NCBI GenBank assembly: GCA_963820775.1
Contig: CAWGBF010000008.1
Location: forward strand, 124,001-188,000
From: Roseiarcus sp963820775
Lineage (GTDB): Bacteria; Pseudomonadota; Alphaproteobacteria; Rhizobiales; Beijerinckiaceae
Length of the DNA stretch: 64,000 nucleotides
Direction: 5' to 3'
In this document: positions 19,107 through 27,701 of the stretch, one piece after another
Layout: each line of letters begins with the position of its first letter
Position numbering within the stretch: position 1 is the stretch's first letter
Program-made: the position numbers and the translations under genes
The notes under the pieces: generated by a model
What the model was told of the DNA's origin: nothing
What the model saw: the letters and a program-made list of their open reading frames with translations, nothing else
The model's database searches: none

Positions 19107-20655
19107 CTAGTTGATCTGGTAAGCATGATAGGCGACCGACCAAGGCGGCGCACTCGACCTTGTGCGGTCGAACGGAAGACTGCGCGCGAGCTCGTCGCGC
19201 AGGCGGTGAATGGCCCCGACTCCCGCCTCGGGCGAGACGAAGGTCTTCGGGGCCTGCGGCAGGTCGAGGCTGCTCAGCGGTTTGTCGCTCAGCAGTGCGA
19301 CGATGACGCCGCTTCCGCGCGGCTCGGATATTTCGACGTCGAAGCCACGGTACGGGTTTCGATAATCGGGAACCATCACGGGCTTGCCCGGGCGGATGAG
19401 AGTCGACGCGAGGGTCGGGCCGGCGGCCGATCGGAGCGAGACCGCGTTCGGATAGATCTGGGTCAGCTTGCCGTCGGGCGTCGCGTCCAGCACGGTCAGG
19501 TAACCGGGCTTCTCAGTGGTCACGACATAGGCTGACGCGCTGGCCGACGCTGAGGTCGTCGCCTTCCTTGAAGGCGATGGTGACGCCCGAAGGATTTTCG
19601 AAAGCAGGATCAGCGTGCGCGTCGGTCGAATCGGATCCGTTTTCGGCGCCGCCCTCCGCGGGCGGGGGCCGAGGACGCGGGCGTCGGCTGAACCGGCTCC
19701 GCGGCGACGACATCGCCGCTCATCACGTTCTTGATCCAAGCGTTGAACGCGGAAACACGGGTGTAGACGCCGGGATACCCTGCCAGAGCGCAGCCTTTGC
19801 CCCAGCTCACGACGCCGATTTGCCGCCATTCGCCCGACTGCGGACTTCGCCATCATCGGTCCGCCGCTGTCGCCCTGACAGGCGTCGACGCCGCCCTGCG
19901 ACAGGCCCGCGCAAAGATTGCGGCCGTCGATCTTTTGGAGCCCCATCGCCATAAGCCTGGGCGCATTGATCGACTGTCGACCAGCGGGATTTCCGCCTTT
20001 CGCAGATCGGGCGATTCGAACTTCTTCAAGTCGACCTGGTTGTTCGTGATCTCCATCGACGAAGATCGACATGACCTGATTTGTCCTCCTTGCGGACCAC
20101 CCAGCGGGTCATGCCCCAGCCGGTGACCGTCACCGATCGATTGGACCTCCTCGGCTGGATCCGGCTCCAGTTGAAGCGCGATGAGCGGTTCCGGCAGCGT
20201 GCTCCGCCAGTTCCATAAGCGCGATATCGTTTTCCTGCGATATTCTTGTCGTAGCCCTCGTGCACCACGAGACGCTTGACCTTCCGCGTCTCCGCGCCGG
20301 GCGGGAGTCCGACCATCGTGGCCTTCGCGATATGCGTCGCAACCGTCCAATCCGCCGGATTGTCGCTGCTCCCTTCGCCGAAGCAATGGGCGGCCGACAG
20401 CACCCATCCGGGCGCGACGAGCGATCCGCCGCACGTGAAGATTTCCCGCCCATTGGACACGCGGTAGAGCGCGGTCTGCCACGGCCATTCGCTCCATGGC
20501 GTCGACTCGCCTCCGACCATCCGGGTGTATTCGATCACGCTCGAGGGTTGCAGTTCCCTGAGCGCGTGCTCGACCGAGTTCGGCTCTCGCGCATTGGGCT
20601 CGAAAGGAAGAAGGCGGCGGCGACGCAGACAGCGCCGATCGTTCAGATGCTTCAT
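19107..20655 (-). CDS. Exported trypsin-like (S1A) serine protease with C-terminal DUF4384-like domain, several frame breaks
   Basis: Start at 20655 (MKHLN) has GAGGG nine bases upstream. After a small frame change a hydrophobic leader appears (VCVAAAFFLSS). RMVGGE gives the activation-type N-terminus. The full triad is present across frames: LSAAHC (His), ENDIALMEL (Asp) and DACQGDSGGP (Ser), with Asp at the position equivalent to chymotrypsin 189, so trypsin-like Arg/Lys specificity is predicted. VSWGKGCALAGYPGVYTRVS completes the S1 pocket. The tail beyond a Pro/Ala-rich linker resembles DUF4384 (PGYLTVLDATPDGKL, IYPNA, VIVALLSDKPL) and also occurs in the neighbouring caspase. Frame changes occur near 20620, 20220, 20080, 19820, 19690 and 19540. 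An RIVGG-like start implies zymogen activation by cleavage. Confidence 0.82.
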
Positions 20656-20666
20656 CGAGCCCTCTT

Positions 20667-22416
20667 TCAAGGCTGTTGACGCGCGTTCGTGAACACGCCC
20701 GCAAAGCCGAGGCGGATTGTGGGATCGGCTTCCATGGCGCTTCTGAGAAGCTCGCGGAATGAGCGCGGCGTCGCGCCTGCCGTGGTGCGCGCGCAGCCAC
20801 CCTAAAAGTTGGCTCGAGCGTTCCCGAACTCGCGAGCGCGACGATCGTATCGGCGCCGAAGGGAGGCGTGACGGCGAGCGAGCAACGCCAATTGCCGCTT
20901 TCCGGATCCGGGCAATGCGCGGCCTCGCCAGGGGCGCTCGGGTAGAGCATTTGCACGGTCGCGTCCGCCCCGATGTTGAACACCACCAGGCGCGCCTCCG
21001 CGATGTCGTCGATCTCGACTTGCGCCTCGTCGCCTGCAGTCAGCAGTCGCCCTTGGCTCGTGAGCTGCGTGGGAAGGTTTCGACGTTCCGCGATCTCACG
21101 CAATCTCTGAATCGCCCAGGTTCGGTCGATGACGCCGCCCATCAACGATCCGTCGACGGATTGCATCACAAGGTCGCCTCGGGACAGCGCCTCGCTCTTG
21201 CCGATGTCCCAGACGAGATCCGCTCCGTCGACCGACAGGAGATTTGGCGAAAGGCGTATTACCCTTCTCGATTGTCTCCCAAGCCTTGTCTGGCCCATCG
21301 ATCATGGCGACGCGGACGAGCGTCGGTTCGAACATCGGTCGGCGGTCGAGGGCGGATTGGATCGGGCGACGGGCGGCGCCGGCGCGGCGGGAAGTCGGCG
21401 AAGGCGCGGGAGGCGTCGCGACTAAGGGCGAGGCCGCGCCGGCCAACGTCATGACCGGCTTGCCGTAGACAAGGAAGGATCCGGACTCTGCGGCTCGACC
21501 TGAATCAACTGGCGATCCTGCGTCGCGTGTCGGACATTGGGCTTCAGATAGTCGTAGAGCGCCTCGCGGGTGATCACGCGATCCTTGGCCAAACCTTCGC
21601 CGAGCGCGCGGGCGAGATAGATAGCTGAGCGCGCCGCGCGGTCCCTTCGGCTCGAGGCCCCCGGTTTCTGGAACGACGGATTTGCTCGTTGCGCCCGCGA
21701 GAAAGGTGACATGGGGCATCAGGGCCACGTTCGCCCGCGCTTCCTTGGCCGTCATGGCGAATGCCGACAAATTGCTTGCGGTCGCTCTCGCCGGCTTTGA
21801 TCTCTTCGGCGTTGCCGTGCAGAGACGCGCGTCCGCATCTCCCCGGTCCGCGGATCGACCTCTCGCATGCCTCCGCCGAAGCACGAATCCATGACGACGA
21901 GCGTATCGACCGACTTGGCGTCGAGCCGCGACAGCCACGCCCGCATTTCCAGATTGACGATGATTTCGCCAGCGCCGGCGCCGCTGAAGCTGAAGCCGGA
22001 GAGCGCGATCTGTTCGTTGACCCCGTCACGATCAATCCCTCGCCAACGCGAATATTCAGGCACCTGCATGCCGTGTCCGGCATATGCGAATACGACGAGG
22101 TCGCCGGGTTTCGATTCGGCGACGAAAGCGTCCATCTGCGCCACGATCTTGGCGCGAGTGACGTCGCCGTTGAGCAGAACGATCGGCTCGACGCCGTCCT
22201 GCCGCAGCGCTCCGGCGATGTCCTTGGCGTCGGCCGCCGCGCCGCGCAACTGCGCAGAGGCGGCCAGATTCGGGTAGGCGTCGACGCCGATGACGAGCGC
22301 CCGGATCGTCCCTCCGCCAGGCGCCTGCAGGACATCCGCGGAGGTCGCGCCCACCTGCGCGATTGCCGCGGTCGCCATCGCCGCCCCGCGACCAGGAACC
22401 GAGCCACCTTACCCAT
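20667..22416 (-). CDS. Exported caspase-like (C14) protease with DUF4384-like C-terminal domain, several frame breaks
   Basis: ATG at 22416 follows GGAAGGTGATC. Signal peptide MGKVARFLVAG plus MATAAIAQVGATSA (frame change near 22385). The caspase domain has RALVIGVDAYPN, LRGAAADAKDIAGAL, FAYAGHGMQV (catalytic His) and VMDSCFGGGM (catalytic Cys). Its DSCFGG signature differs from the DACR of the other two caspases, so the three are not recent duplicates. The central part continues through RALGEGLAKDRVITREALYDYL. The tail (LVVFNIGADATVQMLYPS, FGADTIVALASSG) resembles DUF4384 as in the trypsin. After a final frame change the product ends at 20667, 11 bases before the trypsin start. Breaks near 21850, 21480, 21260 and 20780 must be bridged. 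Confidence 0.8.
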
Positions 22417-22445
22417 GATCACCTTCCCCCCGATGCCGAGGCCCC

Positions 22446-23400
22446 TCAATCCGACGAGCCCTGGCGAACCCATTCGACGCGACGGTCAAGCGCCCATTCC
22501 TCCTCCTTTGTCACAGGCCGCCCGAGCAAGGAGACGTCAAAGGGACTGTCCGGTCCTTTTCCGTCCACTTCGATATGCGCGCTCACGCCATGGGACAGCA
22601 GATAGTCGCGCACCGCGACGGCGCGACGCTTAGACAATTCGACATTGTAGTTATGATCGCCTCTCGGATCCGTGTGGCCGACGAGGATCATGCCTTCGAC
22701 TTTCTGCTGTTTGACGGCTTCCAGCAGCTCCTCGATCGCCTTTTCGCCAACCGGTGTGAAGCGCGTTTCGTCGAAGAAGAAATTGATCGGCAGTGGCACC
22801 GCCACGGCCTTGAGCGCCGCGCAGGAGTTCTCGGCGAATAGATGCCCCCGAGGCTCCCGTCGGCATCGCGTGTTGTCGTCGCGAATGTCGGCCGAACGCC
22901 GGCCTTCGCTGTCGTCGCTCGCCTGATGCTTGGCGGCCTCGGCGCGAGCGAGCAGCTGTTCGCGGTCCTGCGGGGTCGAACTGGTCGAAGCCCGAGAGAG
23001 GAAGGAAATGCCGGTTTCGTACCAGGCGAGAGCGTCCACGAACTCGCCGCGACGCGCGTAATAGTCGCCCATCGTCTCCGCCGAGCGCCAGGTGCCGCCT
23101 ATGCGGATGGCGTTCTGGGCGAATTCGATCATCTGCTTTCGCTCAGCCCTCGGTTGCAGCGGCGCCGGCGTCGCCGATGGCGAAATCGATCTCTTGCAGA
23201 CGATAGGCGTCAATATCGAAATTGCATGCGCTGTCGTCCGCGATCGTCGCCATCGCGTCCTTCACTTTCGCAATCGACTTGTCGGCGATCGCGTTTTTGA
23301 AGTTGGCGGCGAGAGTGTCGCAATCCGAAGCCGAGGCCGTCGCCGCTAAAAACAGCATCGCGGAGAGCGAAATCAGAAGTCGGCTCGATATCGAAAGCAT
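22446..23400 (-). CDS. Exported OmpA-C-domain protein, first gene of the protease operon, frame break
   Basis: Starts at 23400 with a signal peptide (MLSISSRLLISLSAM, cleavage near ASAS). A helical, TPR-like region follows (MGDYYARRGEFVDALAWYE). Near 23150 the frame changes between ATEG and ERKQMIEF. The C-terminal third is an OmpA-type peptidoglycan-binding domain: INFFFDETRFTP, ILVGHTDPRGD, YNVELSKRRAVAVRDYL and DRRVEWV. It would tie the complex to the cell wall in the periplasm. It is followed after about 30 bases by the caspase-DUF4384 gene and is the most upstream member of the leftward cluster, so the operon promoter should lie in the 23401-23500 area, next to the IS110-type element. 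Confidence 0.82.
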
Positions 23401-23745
23401 CCTGGGCTTCTCCGTAGGCCCAACGTCAAGCAGTCACGGGCTCGATTGCGTCGGCGACCGAGGCTAAAGCGAAGCGGACGACCGGGTCTCGGGCGCGATT
23501 ACAAGGCACGATATACCTCTATCTCGATCGGTGTAAACGGCGGAGCAGACCCTGCTCGCCCGGTGTCGGGCGGGCCGCTTGGAGCAGGACGTGACGGCGG
23601 TTTCCCTGGGCTCGCAAGGACAAGCTCACACGTGACGACGAAGGCCCGTTTGCTTCCCAAAACCACTGGTTTTCCATGGAGTAGGCGGGCGGTCGTGCCA
23701 AGACGGCTATCCTGGCACTCTGTATGGCAGCCCAAGGAGAGGAAA
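23401..23745. other. Region between the OmpA-like gene and the IS110-type transposase
   Basis: No gene is seen. It must contain the promoter of the leftward OmpA/caspase operon and the left non-coding end of the IS110-type element. IS110 elements have no clear terminal inverted repeats, so I cannot place the element boundary. Confidence 0.5.
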
Positions 23746-24789
23746 ATGGAGTACTTCGCCGGCCTCGACGTGTCCCTGGAAACCGTCAACGTGTGCATCG
23801 TGAATGCCGCAGGTGACATCTTGCTCGAAAAGAAGATCGCAGCCGAGCCAGCAGCCATTGTTCATCTGCTGAAAAGCTTCGGTTCGCCATTCAAGCGCAT
23901 AGGGCTCGAAGCGGGGCCAACCTCGTCCTGGCTTTATGGCGAGCTGCGTGCAGCGGGGTACGGCGCGATCTGCCTTGAATGCCGTCACGTCAAGGCCGGG
24001 CTGAGCGCCATGCGGAACAAGACTGACCGCAATGACGCGCGCGGCATCGCGCAACTCGTTCGCCTCGGTTGGTTTCGGCAAGTCCATGTTAAGAGCGAGG
24101 AAGCGCAGCGGACCCGTATGCTGTTGGTCAACCGTCAGCAGCTTTTGACCAAGGCCTTGGACATCGAGAACTCAGTACGCGGGTCCCTAAAGGTTTTCGG
24201 CCTGCGGGTCGGTGTCGTGGCCCGGCGAGGGTTCGAAGCGAGGGTGTTGGAACTCGTTTCGGACGATCCCATTCTGCTTGCGGTCACCGAGCCAATGTTG
24301 CGCGTTCGCCAGGCGCTCTTCGAAGAGTTCGAACGGCTCGATCGACTCTGCCAACAGTTGGCGCGGCGTGATCCCGTCTGCTGCAGGCTGATGACCGTTC
24401 CCGGTGTCGGCGTGGTTGTGGCCCTCACCTATCGGACGGGCGTCGATGCGCCCGAGCGCTTCTCGAAATCGCGCGATGTTGGAGCGCGTTTCGGCCTCAC
24501 CCCGAAACGCTACAGTTCTGGTCAGACTGACTATGACGGCCGCATCAGTCGTTGCGGTGACGAGATGGTCCGCACAGCTTTGTATCAGGCAGCGAACGTT
24601 ATGCTGCATCATGGCCGATGGTCATCGCTCCGATCCTGGGCCATGCGGATCGCGAAGAGAGGCAGCGTGAAAGGGGCGAAGGTCGCCCTCGCACGCCGGC
24701 TCGCCGTGGTCATGCACCGGATGTGGACCGACGGAACTGACTTCCGGTGGTCTGACACGAGCCGAATGACGGCGCCGACCGCAGCTTAA
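23746..24789 (+). CDS. IS110-family (IS1111-like) transposase
   Basis: 347 residues, intact. The ATG at 23746 follows AAGGAGAGGAAA. The N-terminal DEDD-type RuvC-like catalytic domain begins FAGLDVSLETVNV, with IGLEAGPTSSWLY and NKTDRNDARGIAQLVR carrying the acidic residues. The C-terminal Transposase_20 domain has LMTVPGVGVVVALTY, ARFGLTPKRYSSG and VRTALYQAANVML, including the conserved Ser region. Such enzymes move the element by site-specific recombination, and recent work on this family shows guidance by an RNA from the non-coding end. It inserted just upstream of the protease operon. Confidence 0.95.
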   Translation: MEYFAGLDVSLETVNVCIVNAAGDILLEKKIAAEPAAIVHLLKSFGSPFKRIGLEAGPTSSWLYGELRAAGYGAICLECRHVKAGLSAMRNKTDRNDARGIAQLVRLGWFRQVHVKSEEAQRTRMLLVNRQQLLTKALDIENSVRGSLKVFGLRVGVVARRGFEARVLELVSDDPILLAVTEPMLRVRQALFEEFERLDRLCQQLARRDPVCCRLMTVPGVGVVVALTYRTGVDAPERFSKSRDVGARFGLTPKRYSSGQTDYDGRISRCGDEMVRTALYQAANVMLHHGRWSSLRSWAMRIAKRGSVKGAKVALARRLAVVMHRMWTDGTDFRWSDTSRMTAPTAA

Positions 24790-25627
24790 GAAGGGACGCA
24801 CACAAGCAAAAAACCCGAGTTCCGCCGACCAGGCGGAAAGGAGCGCCCGGAAGGGGGCGAGGGTCGGATGAGCCCGCATCGCTGGTTGCGACAGTTCGGC
24901 ATTTGCCGGCTGGTCGCGTGGCAGAGCTAGGCCGTCCGATCCTTCTCAACCCATCCTGTCCGCCGACGCCGCCGGGCGTTGAGCACGCAAAGAAGCCTGA
25001 ACCCTTCCGAGCGCTTCCCACCTGGCCAGCCGAAAACAACGGAGTTGACAACCCATGCCCGCCTAAAGAAGCCTGGGGTAGGGTTTGGCCTGTGGCGAGC
25101 GAATGGCGCAGGATATAGCTCGACGGGCGGCCGAACGGAGGGATGCTTTACGAAAGCGCGCCCGCTCAGGATTCCAAAAAACCGGAGTGCGGGCAGAAAG
25201 GCTTGTTTAATTCGCGGCATGGAGAGTTTCTCCGAGGCGTGGTCGGAGAAGCTATTTTCGTGTTCGCTATTGCCGCGATTACTTTGAGCGCATGCTCCGT
25301 TGTCGGCCCAGCATCGATTGATCATGGACGCACATCTTGTGAAGGGCGGAACAGCCCAGCGACGGCGACAGACTTCGCGCCATAAGACGCCAGCGCCCGA
25401 GGCGGAAGGGCGGACTTCGGCGCCTGAGTCCGATGCAATCCACACCCGCCTTGCTCCGGGATCTTGAACGCACTGAGCCAATTCATCAATGCTCGGTTGA
25501 CGACCGGAAGTGAACGGCGCCCGCGCGGGGATACTTGTCTTGCGTCGCGCTGTTTGCGGCGGCTGCCGGCATTGACGAAGCCGTCTCTGTTCCACGGCTC
25601 AAAAACGAAGCGGTCGCCCAGACGCCC
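24790..25627. other. IS110 3' flank and decayed DNA
   Basis: No intact gene. The first few hundred bases probably include the right non-coding end of the IS110-type element. Further on only fragments remain, including a short lipoprotein-like piece described separately. Reading frames here are short and lack domains. Confidence 0.5.
25239..25340 (+). pseudogene. Fragment of an outer-membrane lipoprotein gene
   Basis: A 30-odd-residue stretch reads as a lipoprotein signal peptide, IFVFAIAAITLSAC, followed by SVVGPASIDHGR. The lipobox plus this GPxSIxxGR continuation is the beginning of a family of proteobacterial lipoproteins I have seen annotated as hypothetical. Homology ends after HGRTS, and the downstream frame is meaningless. 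It looks like a 5' remnant left after an insertion or deletion beside the IS110-type element. Confidence 0.35.
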
Positions 25628-26308
25628 TTACGCCGCCTCCATGCCGTGACGGCGTTTTGCGACTTCTGTTTCGACGGACGTCAGATAGGCGACTAGTGCG
25701 CGGGCGCCCTCGGGGTCCTCCGACGTTATCGATACTCCAGCTGAGAACAGGGTGACGGCCTGAATCTCCGGCGGCAGAGGACCAGCGATCTCAATGCCCG
25801 GCTGGCCAATGAGCTCGGTGAGTTGCTGAAAGCCGAGATCGGCTTCGCCATTCGCGACCAGCGTCGCCACCGGCACGCCCGGCGGCGCCACGAGGGTCCG
25901 CGCCGGCGGCATGCCCCATTTCTCGCACAATGCTTTCAAGTGATCGCCGCTCGGGCCGGTCGAGTAGCAAATCTTTCGCGCATCCAGCATGGCCTGCTTA
26001 ATCGCTTGCTCATCCGCGACGCTTGACAGGGCGAAACCCGCCCTCACCGCAATGCCGATCTCGGATCGCGCGAAGTCCTTTGTGCCGCCCTTCGCGAGAT
26101 GGCCTTCGGCCTCCAAGGCGCCCATGACTTTCGACGCCAGCACGACGATATCCGTCGCTTCGCCGGCGCGCACCAATTTCGCCGCTTCGACGCCGCCCAT
26201 CGAGCGGATTTCGACGTGCGTCCCGTTGCGCGCCTCATAGTCGCGGGCGAGATCGGCCAGGATGTGTTGGGTGGCCATCGACGAAAGGCCTGTGAGCCGC
26301 GCGTTCAT
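25628..26308 (-). CDS. ModA-like periplasmic-binding-fold protein without signal peptide
   Basis: 226 residues from the chosen start MNARLTGLSSMATQHIL; a longer frame upstream has no homology. The fold signature of the molybdate/sulfate-binding (SBP_bac_11) family is clear: LADLARDYEARNG, GGVEAAKLVRAGEATDIVVLA, KICYSTGPSGDHL, GEADLGFQQLTELIG. No export signal is visible, and no ModB/ModC partners are nearby. Related stand-alone proteins often sit beside catabolic genes, where they may bind an organic acid in the cytoplasm. It is divergent from the DUF1932 dehydrogenase, and the 250 bp between them should hold both promoters. Start uncertain by about 30 bases. Confidence 0.78.
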   Translation of the reverse strand: MNARLTGLSSMATQHILADLARDYEARNGTHVEIRSMGGVEAAKLVRAGEATDIVVLASKVMGALEAEGHLAKGGTKDFARSEIGIAVRAGFALSSVADEQAIKQAMLDARKICYSTGPSGDHLKALCEKWGMPPARTLVAPPGVPVATLVANGEADLGFQQLTELIGQPGIEIAGPLPPEIQAVTLFSAGVSITSEDPEGARALVAYLTSVETEVAKRRHGMEAA

Positions 26309-26561
26309 GCGCTTCGCCGAGGCGCAATGCGGAGCGGGAAGACGGTGGTTCGGAACGCGCAATTCATTTGCAGCGGATTCCCTCTGACCCGCAGCGGGCA
26401 AGCTCCACCGTGAGGGATATTAGCGAAGGCCGGCCTCGCCGCAAACGTCCCGTTCCTGCGAGCAGGAAGGTGGTTTGCCAATTCGCGCCCTGGCGCCCAC
26501 GCCGATCATTCATTAACTAGGCGCTCCGCTTTCTCGACGCGCTGATGCTCAGAGCGACCCC

Positions 26562-27491
26562 ATGCCGCATTCAACAATCAGTTCAGGTTCGATCGCCTTT
26601 CTCGGCTTCGGCGAGGCCGCGCGCGCCTTTCTTGATGGCTGGCGCGCCAGCCCGGACTTCAAGGCGCGCATTTGCGCCTATGACATCAAGACCGATTCAC
26701 CCGACACGCAAGTGCGGACGGCGAAGCGAGCTGATTATGCGGCGGCGCACGTGCTCGGCGCTTCGACCGCCGCGGAGGCGGTGACAGGCGCCGAAGCCGT
26801 CTTTTCCGTCGTCACCGCCGACCAGGCGCACGAAGCGGCGGTCGCGGCGCTCCCAGGTTTGGCGAAAGGCGCGCTGTTCTTCGATTGCGATTCCTGTGCG
26901 CCGCAGACCAAGTCGCACACGGCTCAAGGGGTCGAGGCCGCGGGCGGGCGCTATGTCGACGTCGCGGTGATGGCGCCGGTCCATCCGCGTCTGCACCGGA
27001 CCCCGCTCTTGATCAGCGGCCCGCATGTCGAAGCTGCGGCGCCGGCGCTCGCGTCTCTCGGGATGTCGGCGAAGATCCACGACGGCCCGGTCGGCGCCGC
27101 CTCGGCAGTCAAGATGATCCGCTCGATCATGATGAAAGGGCTCGAGGCGCTCGTCTGCGAATGCGTATTGGCCGGGCGGAAAGCGGGCGTCATCGAGACT
27201 GTGCTCGATTCGCTCGACGACACATATCCCGGCTTTGACTGGAAAAAGCGTTCGGCCTATATGTTGGAGCGGGTGATGACCCATGGGCTTCGGCGCGCCG
27301 CGGAAATGCGCGAAGTGGCGCTGACCGTCGATCTGCTTGGGCTCAAGGGCGAGATGTCGCGCGCCTCGGTCGGCTGGGAGCAGACGATTGGCGAACTCGG
27401 TTTGCGCGCGAACGCCGCGGAGGCCGCCGACTATAGCGTTCTCGCCGACCGGATTCTTGCCGCGCTCAATCTTGCCGCGCGCGAGGGCTGA
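26562..27491 (+). CDS. NAD(P)-dependent oxidoreductase with DUF1932 C-terminal domain
   Basis: 309 residues. The N-terminal Rossmann domain of the 6-phosphogluconate/beta-hydroxyacid dehydrogenase superfamily starts IAFLGFGEAARAF, with FSVVTADQA and the substrate-loop DCDSCAPQTK. The C-terminal helical DUF1932 domain has VKMIRSIMMKGLEAL (the Lys of this segment is the family's catalytic-type residue) and a helix-rich end. Substrate is unknown; members are commonly linked to aromatic or hydroxyacid catabolism. It stands alone on this strand, because an IS1182-like element lies 39 bp downstream and separates it from the following ABC transporter operon. Confidence 0.85.
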   Translation: MPHSTISSGSIAFLGFGEAARAFLDGWRASPDFKARICAYDIKTDSPDTQVRTAKRADYAAAHVLGASTAAEAVTGAEAVFSVVTADQAHEAAVAALPGLAKGALFFDCDSCAPQTKSHTAQGVEAAGGRYVDVAVMAPVHPRLHRTPLLISGPHVEAAAPALASLGMSAKIHDGPVGAASAVKMIRSIMMKGLEALVCECVLAGRKAGVIETVLDSLDDTYPGFDWKKRSAYMLERVMTHGLRRAAEMREVALTVDLLGLKGEMSRASVGWEQTIGELGLRANAAEAADYSVLADRILAALNLAAREG

Positions 27492-27552
27492 CCGGCCATA
27501 CCTCCAAGGTCTCTCTTTCGCTTCGCTAGGAGCCTGTCTGAGTAGTCCCTAG

Positions 27553-27663
27553 CAGGCTGTTGAAAAAGTCCGCCGCGTGGGGTCGAAACCGTGAACACAT
27601 TGGAATCCAACGGAGTCCGGAACGGAATCGAACTGCGGCGGAAATGAGTTTTTCAACAGCCTG
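27553..27663. mobile_element. 111-bp MITE nested in the IS1182-like element
   Basis: Perfect 15-bp terminal inverted repeats CAGGCTGTTGAAAAA / TTTTTCAACAGCCTG enclose 81 bp with no coding capacity. Just inside lie further paired arms TCCGCCGC (27570-27577) and GCGGCGGA (27636-27643), so the whole can fold into a hairpin. CTAG flanks both sides (27549-27552, 27664-27667), the same 4-bp target as the host IS. It must have been mobilised in trans by a transposase recognising GGCTGTTGAAAAA-type ends. Confidence 0.82.
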
Positions 27664-27701
27664 CTAGCCAAATTGGAGAGAGTTCGATTCTTTGCTGGTT
27701 C

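Noticed and set aside
9164..23400. Cytosolic phage-defence caspase system (gasdermin, CBASS or CRISPR-linked)
   Set aside because: The caspases carry export signals, and there is no gasdermin-like, cyclase, nuclease or CRISPR component; the set is extracytoplasmic.
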